The position numbers and the translations under genes were made by a program. A model generated the notes under the pieces. The model was not told the DNA's origin. It saw nothing but the letters and a program-made list of their open reading frames with translations, and ran no database searches. Of a stretch of 64,000 bases of DNA, positions 61,660 through 64,000 are shown piece after piece (the stretch's first letter is position 1; every line of letters starts with the position of its first letter). Source of the DNA: Membranihabitans maritimus (GTDB lineage: Bacteria > Bacteroidota > Bacteroidia > Chitinophagales > Saprospiraceae); assembly GCF_021729145.1 (NCBI RefSeq), contig NZ_JAJSLW010000017.1, positions 50,835 through 114,834 on the forward strand. The letters run 5' to 3'.

Positions 61660-63924
61660 ATGAATAGAATTACTATTTCAAAAATTCTAAATGTCATTAC
61701 CATAGGTTTTGAACTGAAGTTAACCCAATTGATTTTTTTATTTGGTTCATTGATATTTATGTTTTTGCCAGATTTTTCGGCGAAAGCCCAAACGGCAATA
61801 ATGAAAGGTAAGGTTTTAGATGCTACCAATAATGATGCTATACCATATGCGAATGTTATTATTCCAGAAACCGGGAAAGGGGTAAGTACTGATTCCACGG
61901 GTAGTTTTTTATTAGAAATATCACCTGGCATTTATACAGTAAGAGTATCTTACCTTGGATATAAGGATGATGTAAAAAGTGAAATTGAAGTTTCTTCTGC
62001 CCGTCCGACAAATTTGAATTTTTTGTTGGAGCCATCTGGAGTTGCATTGTCCAAACTGGTTGTTCAATCCGACCCGTTTCAAAAACCAATAGAAAGTCCA
62101 TTGAGTTTGCGCAGCATAGGGGTCTCTGAGATTAGGAGGAATCCAGGAGCCAATAGAGACATTTCGAAGGTTGTTCAAACATTGCCTGGAGTAACGACGA
62201 CAGTAGGATTTCGCAATGACCTTATAATCCGCGGAGGTTCTCCTGGTGAAAATCAATTTTTTCTGGATGGAGTGGAAATTCCTAATATTAATCACTTTGC
62301 TACACAGGGAGCAGGTGGCGGTTCCAATGGATTGATAAATGTTAATTTCATTCGTGAAGTCGATTTTTACAGTGGTGCATTTCCTGCTCACCTGGGAAAT
62401 TCTTTAAGTTCTGTTTTTGATCTCAAACAAAGAAATGGAAGGAATGACCGATTGGGTTTTAGCGCCACTATAAGCGGTACTGATGCAGGTATGACATTGG
62501 AGGGGCCGCTTGGTGAAAAAACCACTTTTTTATTATCTGCCAGAAGATCGTATCTATCTTTTTTGTTTAAGATTATTGGTTTACCTTTCTTACCTACCTA
62601 TAATGATTTTCAGATAAAAACCAGGACGCAAATAAATAAAAATAATGAATTGATTTTTATCGGTTTAGGGGCGATTGATCAATTTGAATTGAATACCAGT
62701 GCGGGTGATGATGAATCCAGTCTATTCCTCCTTGAGAATCTTCCTGTAGCCCCTCAATGGAATTATACAAATGGGCTGGTGTATAAAAACTACCACAACC
62801 AGGGATATCGCCAAGTTGTACTAAGCAGGAATATGCTGAATAATCGTGCCTATAGATATTATCAAAATGATGATACTTCGGAAGATAACCTCATATTGGA
62901 TTACCGCAGCCAGGAAATAGAAAATAAGCTTCGTTTGGAGGACTTAAGGACGATTAATGACTATAAACTTCGGTATGGAATTTCAACAGAGTGGGTAAAG
63001 TACAATACAAATAGCTATGCTAAAATATTTACTCCGTCTCAGGGGGAAGAAGTCGTAGATTATGAATCTGAAATTTCTTTTTTGACATACGATTTTTTTG
63101 GACAGATAAGTAATTCCTATTTTGGGGACAGGTTGGATTTGTCCGCAGGAATGCGATTAAGTGGAAGTAATTATTCTGATCTCATGGAAAATCCTTTTCA
63201 ACAGTTTTCGCCACGAGCATCATTGTCTTTTAAGGTATCGCAGAATATAAGAGTTAATGCTAATACAGGAATTTATTATCAACTACCCCCTTACACAGTA
63301 TTAGGATATAGAATTAATGGATCTTTAGTGAATAGAGACCGAACTGAATATATGACGAATACCCATTGGGTGGCTGGATTGGAATGGCGATCCAAAAATT
63401 CAACCAAAATATCTCTAGAAGGGTATTATAAAAAATACGATAATTACCCTTTTTTATTGGATGATAGTATAGCTCTGGCTAATTTAGGTGGTAATTACGG
63501 GGTGGTAGGTAACAAACCTTCTATTTCAAATGCCACGGGTAAAACATATGGGATTGAGCTATTTTTACAGCAAAAGCTTTACGAAGGGTTTTACGGTATT
63601 TTGTCCTATACATTGGGATGGAGCAAGTTTGAAAATAAATATGGAAAACTGAGCCCCAGTAGTTGGGATGCCAGGCATATTGTAAATATGGCAGGGGGGA
63701 AACGATTTGGGAAAAATTGGGAGGTAGGAATTTCAGTTCGGTATCAATCCGGTCTTCCTCTTACACCTTTTGATGAGTCATCGAATCTCGTGAGCTCCTG
63801 GCAGGTAAATGGTAGGGCTATCCCCGACTATGACAGAGTGAATTCATTGCGTGATGATTATAGCCTGGGGATTGATCTGAGAATTGATAAAAAAATGTAT
63901 TTCGAAAATTGGAGCATTAACTAG
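61660..63924 (+). CDS. TonB-dependent receptor with carboxypeptidase-like N-terminus, C-terminus apparently missing
   Basis: Outer-membrane receptor for energised uptake. The 754-residue frame has a signal segment (IFLFGSLIFMFLPDFSAKAQ), a carboxypeptidase-D-like domain (about 45-130; GKVLDATNNDAIPYANVIIP, YTVRVSYLGYKD), a plug domain (about 145-260; LIIRGGSPGENQFFLDGVEI) and a beta-barrel with many Tyr/Phe strands. It ends RIDKKMYFENWSIN at 63921, followed by TAG. Relatives usually continue about 60 residues after a segment like this (…LNLYLDIQN…) and end with an aromatic residue. The next bases contain DIQK in another frame and YQDINLYF in the original frame, so one or two indels or a real truncation are likely. 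The substrate is unknown; no SusD is beside it. Confidence 0.8.
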   Translation: MNRITISKILNVITIGFELKLTQLIFLFGSLIFMFLPDFSAKAQTAIMKGKVLDATNNDAIPYANVIIPETGKGVSTDSTGSFLLEISPGIYTVRVSYLGYKDDVKSEIEVSSARPTNLNFLLEPSGVALSKLVVQSDPFQKPIESPLSLRSIGVSEIRRNPGANRDISKVVQTLPGVTTTVGFRNDLIIRGGSPGENQFFLDGVEIPNINHFATQGAGGGSNGLINVNFIREVDFYSGAFPAHLGNSLSSVFDLKQRNGRNDRLGFSATISGTDAGMTLEGPLGEKTTFLLSARRSYLSFLFKIIGLPFLPTYNDFQIKTRTQINKNNELIFIGLGAIDQFELNTSAGDDESSLFLLENLPVAPQWNYTNGLVYKNYHNQGYRQVVLSRNMLNNRAYRYYQNDDTSEDNLILDYRSQEIENKLRLEDLRTINDYKLRYGISTEWVKYNTNSYAKIFTPSQGEEVVDYESEISFLTYDFFGQISNSYFGDRLDLSAGMRLSGSNYSDLMENPFQQFSPRASLSFKVSQNIRVNANTGIYYQLPPYTVLGYRINGSLVNRDRTEYMTNTHWVAGLEWRSKNSTKISLEGYYKKYDNYPFLLDDSIALANLGGNYGVVGNKPSISNATGKTYGIELFLQQKLYEGFYGILSYTLGWSKFENKYGKLSPSSWDARHIVNMAGGKRFGKNWEVGISVRYQSGLPLTPFDESSNLVSSWQVNGRAIPDYDRVNSLRDDYSLGIDLRIDKKMYFENWSIN

Positions 63925-64000
63925 GGATATTCAGAAGTAACTCAAATACTTGGTTATCAGGATATTAATTTGTATTTTAGATAAAATAAAACCCCGAAAA

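Overview
The window is chromosomal DNA from a member of the Bacteroidota, probably a marine-type Saprospiria relative (the class is an inference). The evidence is: three secreted proteins ending in type IX secretion (T9SS) sorting domains; a TonB receptor with a carboxypeptidase-like N-terminal domain; a clean Bacteroidota promoter (TTTG, 20 bp, TACCTTTG) before rplM; little Shine-Dalgarno signal; frequent TTG starts; and families largely restricted to this phylum (DUF6452, DUF6048, DUF6503, ParC-type topoisomerase, single-chain IcmF mutase). No tRNA, rRNA, CRISPR array or intact insertion sequence was recognised.

Layout. 1-8.1 kb: 3' part of infB, a TIGR02757/DUF2400 gene, then on the minus strand an ECF sigma factor, a small protein, an MscS-like channel and polA, apparently one transcript. 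8.5-11.4 kb: hpt, facing fni-mvaA (mevalonate pathway, back to back with no spacing). 11.8-15.2 kb: translation cluster rplM-rpsI-rpsB-tsf, a strong terminator, then pyrH. 15.2-21.2 kb (minus): a metallopeptidase/propeller/barrel protein, a DUF6503 lipoprotein, and an ECF sigma factor coupled to an unusual membrane protein with a triplicated N-terminal motif. 21.8-25.1 kb: parC and a VOC protein. 25.1-36.8 kb: accessory surface region with three large T9SS cargo proteins and a class III aminotransferase. 36.8-44.4 kb: zinc-less DksA-like protein, MscS, a GH20 hexosaminidase lipoprotein, DUF6048/DUF6452 and priA.

The most interesting region is 44.7-48.5 kb. A lipoprotein carries a C-terminal EndoU-type ribonuclease domain and is followed by a probable immunity gene. 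Just downstream lies a second, headless copy: an orphan EndoU module without signal peptide plus its own immunity gene. The two cassettes share a perfect 299-bp direct repeat at the 5' side (it ends inside the EndoU domain, after both catalytic histidines) and a 101-bp repeat at the 3' side (the end of the immunity gene and the start of its terminator), while the DNA between is strongly diverged. This is the layout expected for a toxin-tip switching locus, built here on a lipoprotein rather than on an Rhs or CdiA trunk.

48.9-64 kb: WG-repeat protein, M1 aminopeptidase lipoprotein, a decayed HigA-type antitoxin gene, a large PVC-type heme lipoprotein, an AI-2E family permease, icmF, msrA, a 51-residue Pmp3 protein, and a TonB receptor whose reading frame stops before the last barrel strands. 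Family names come from recognising sequence motifs by eye; no database search was possible.
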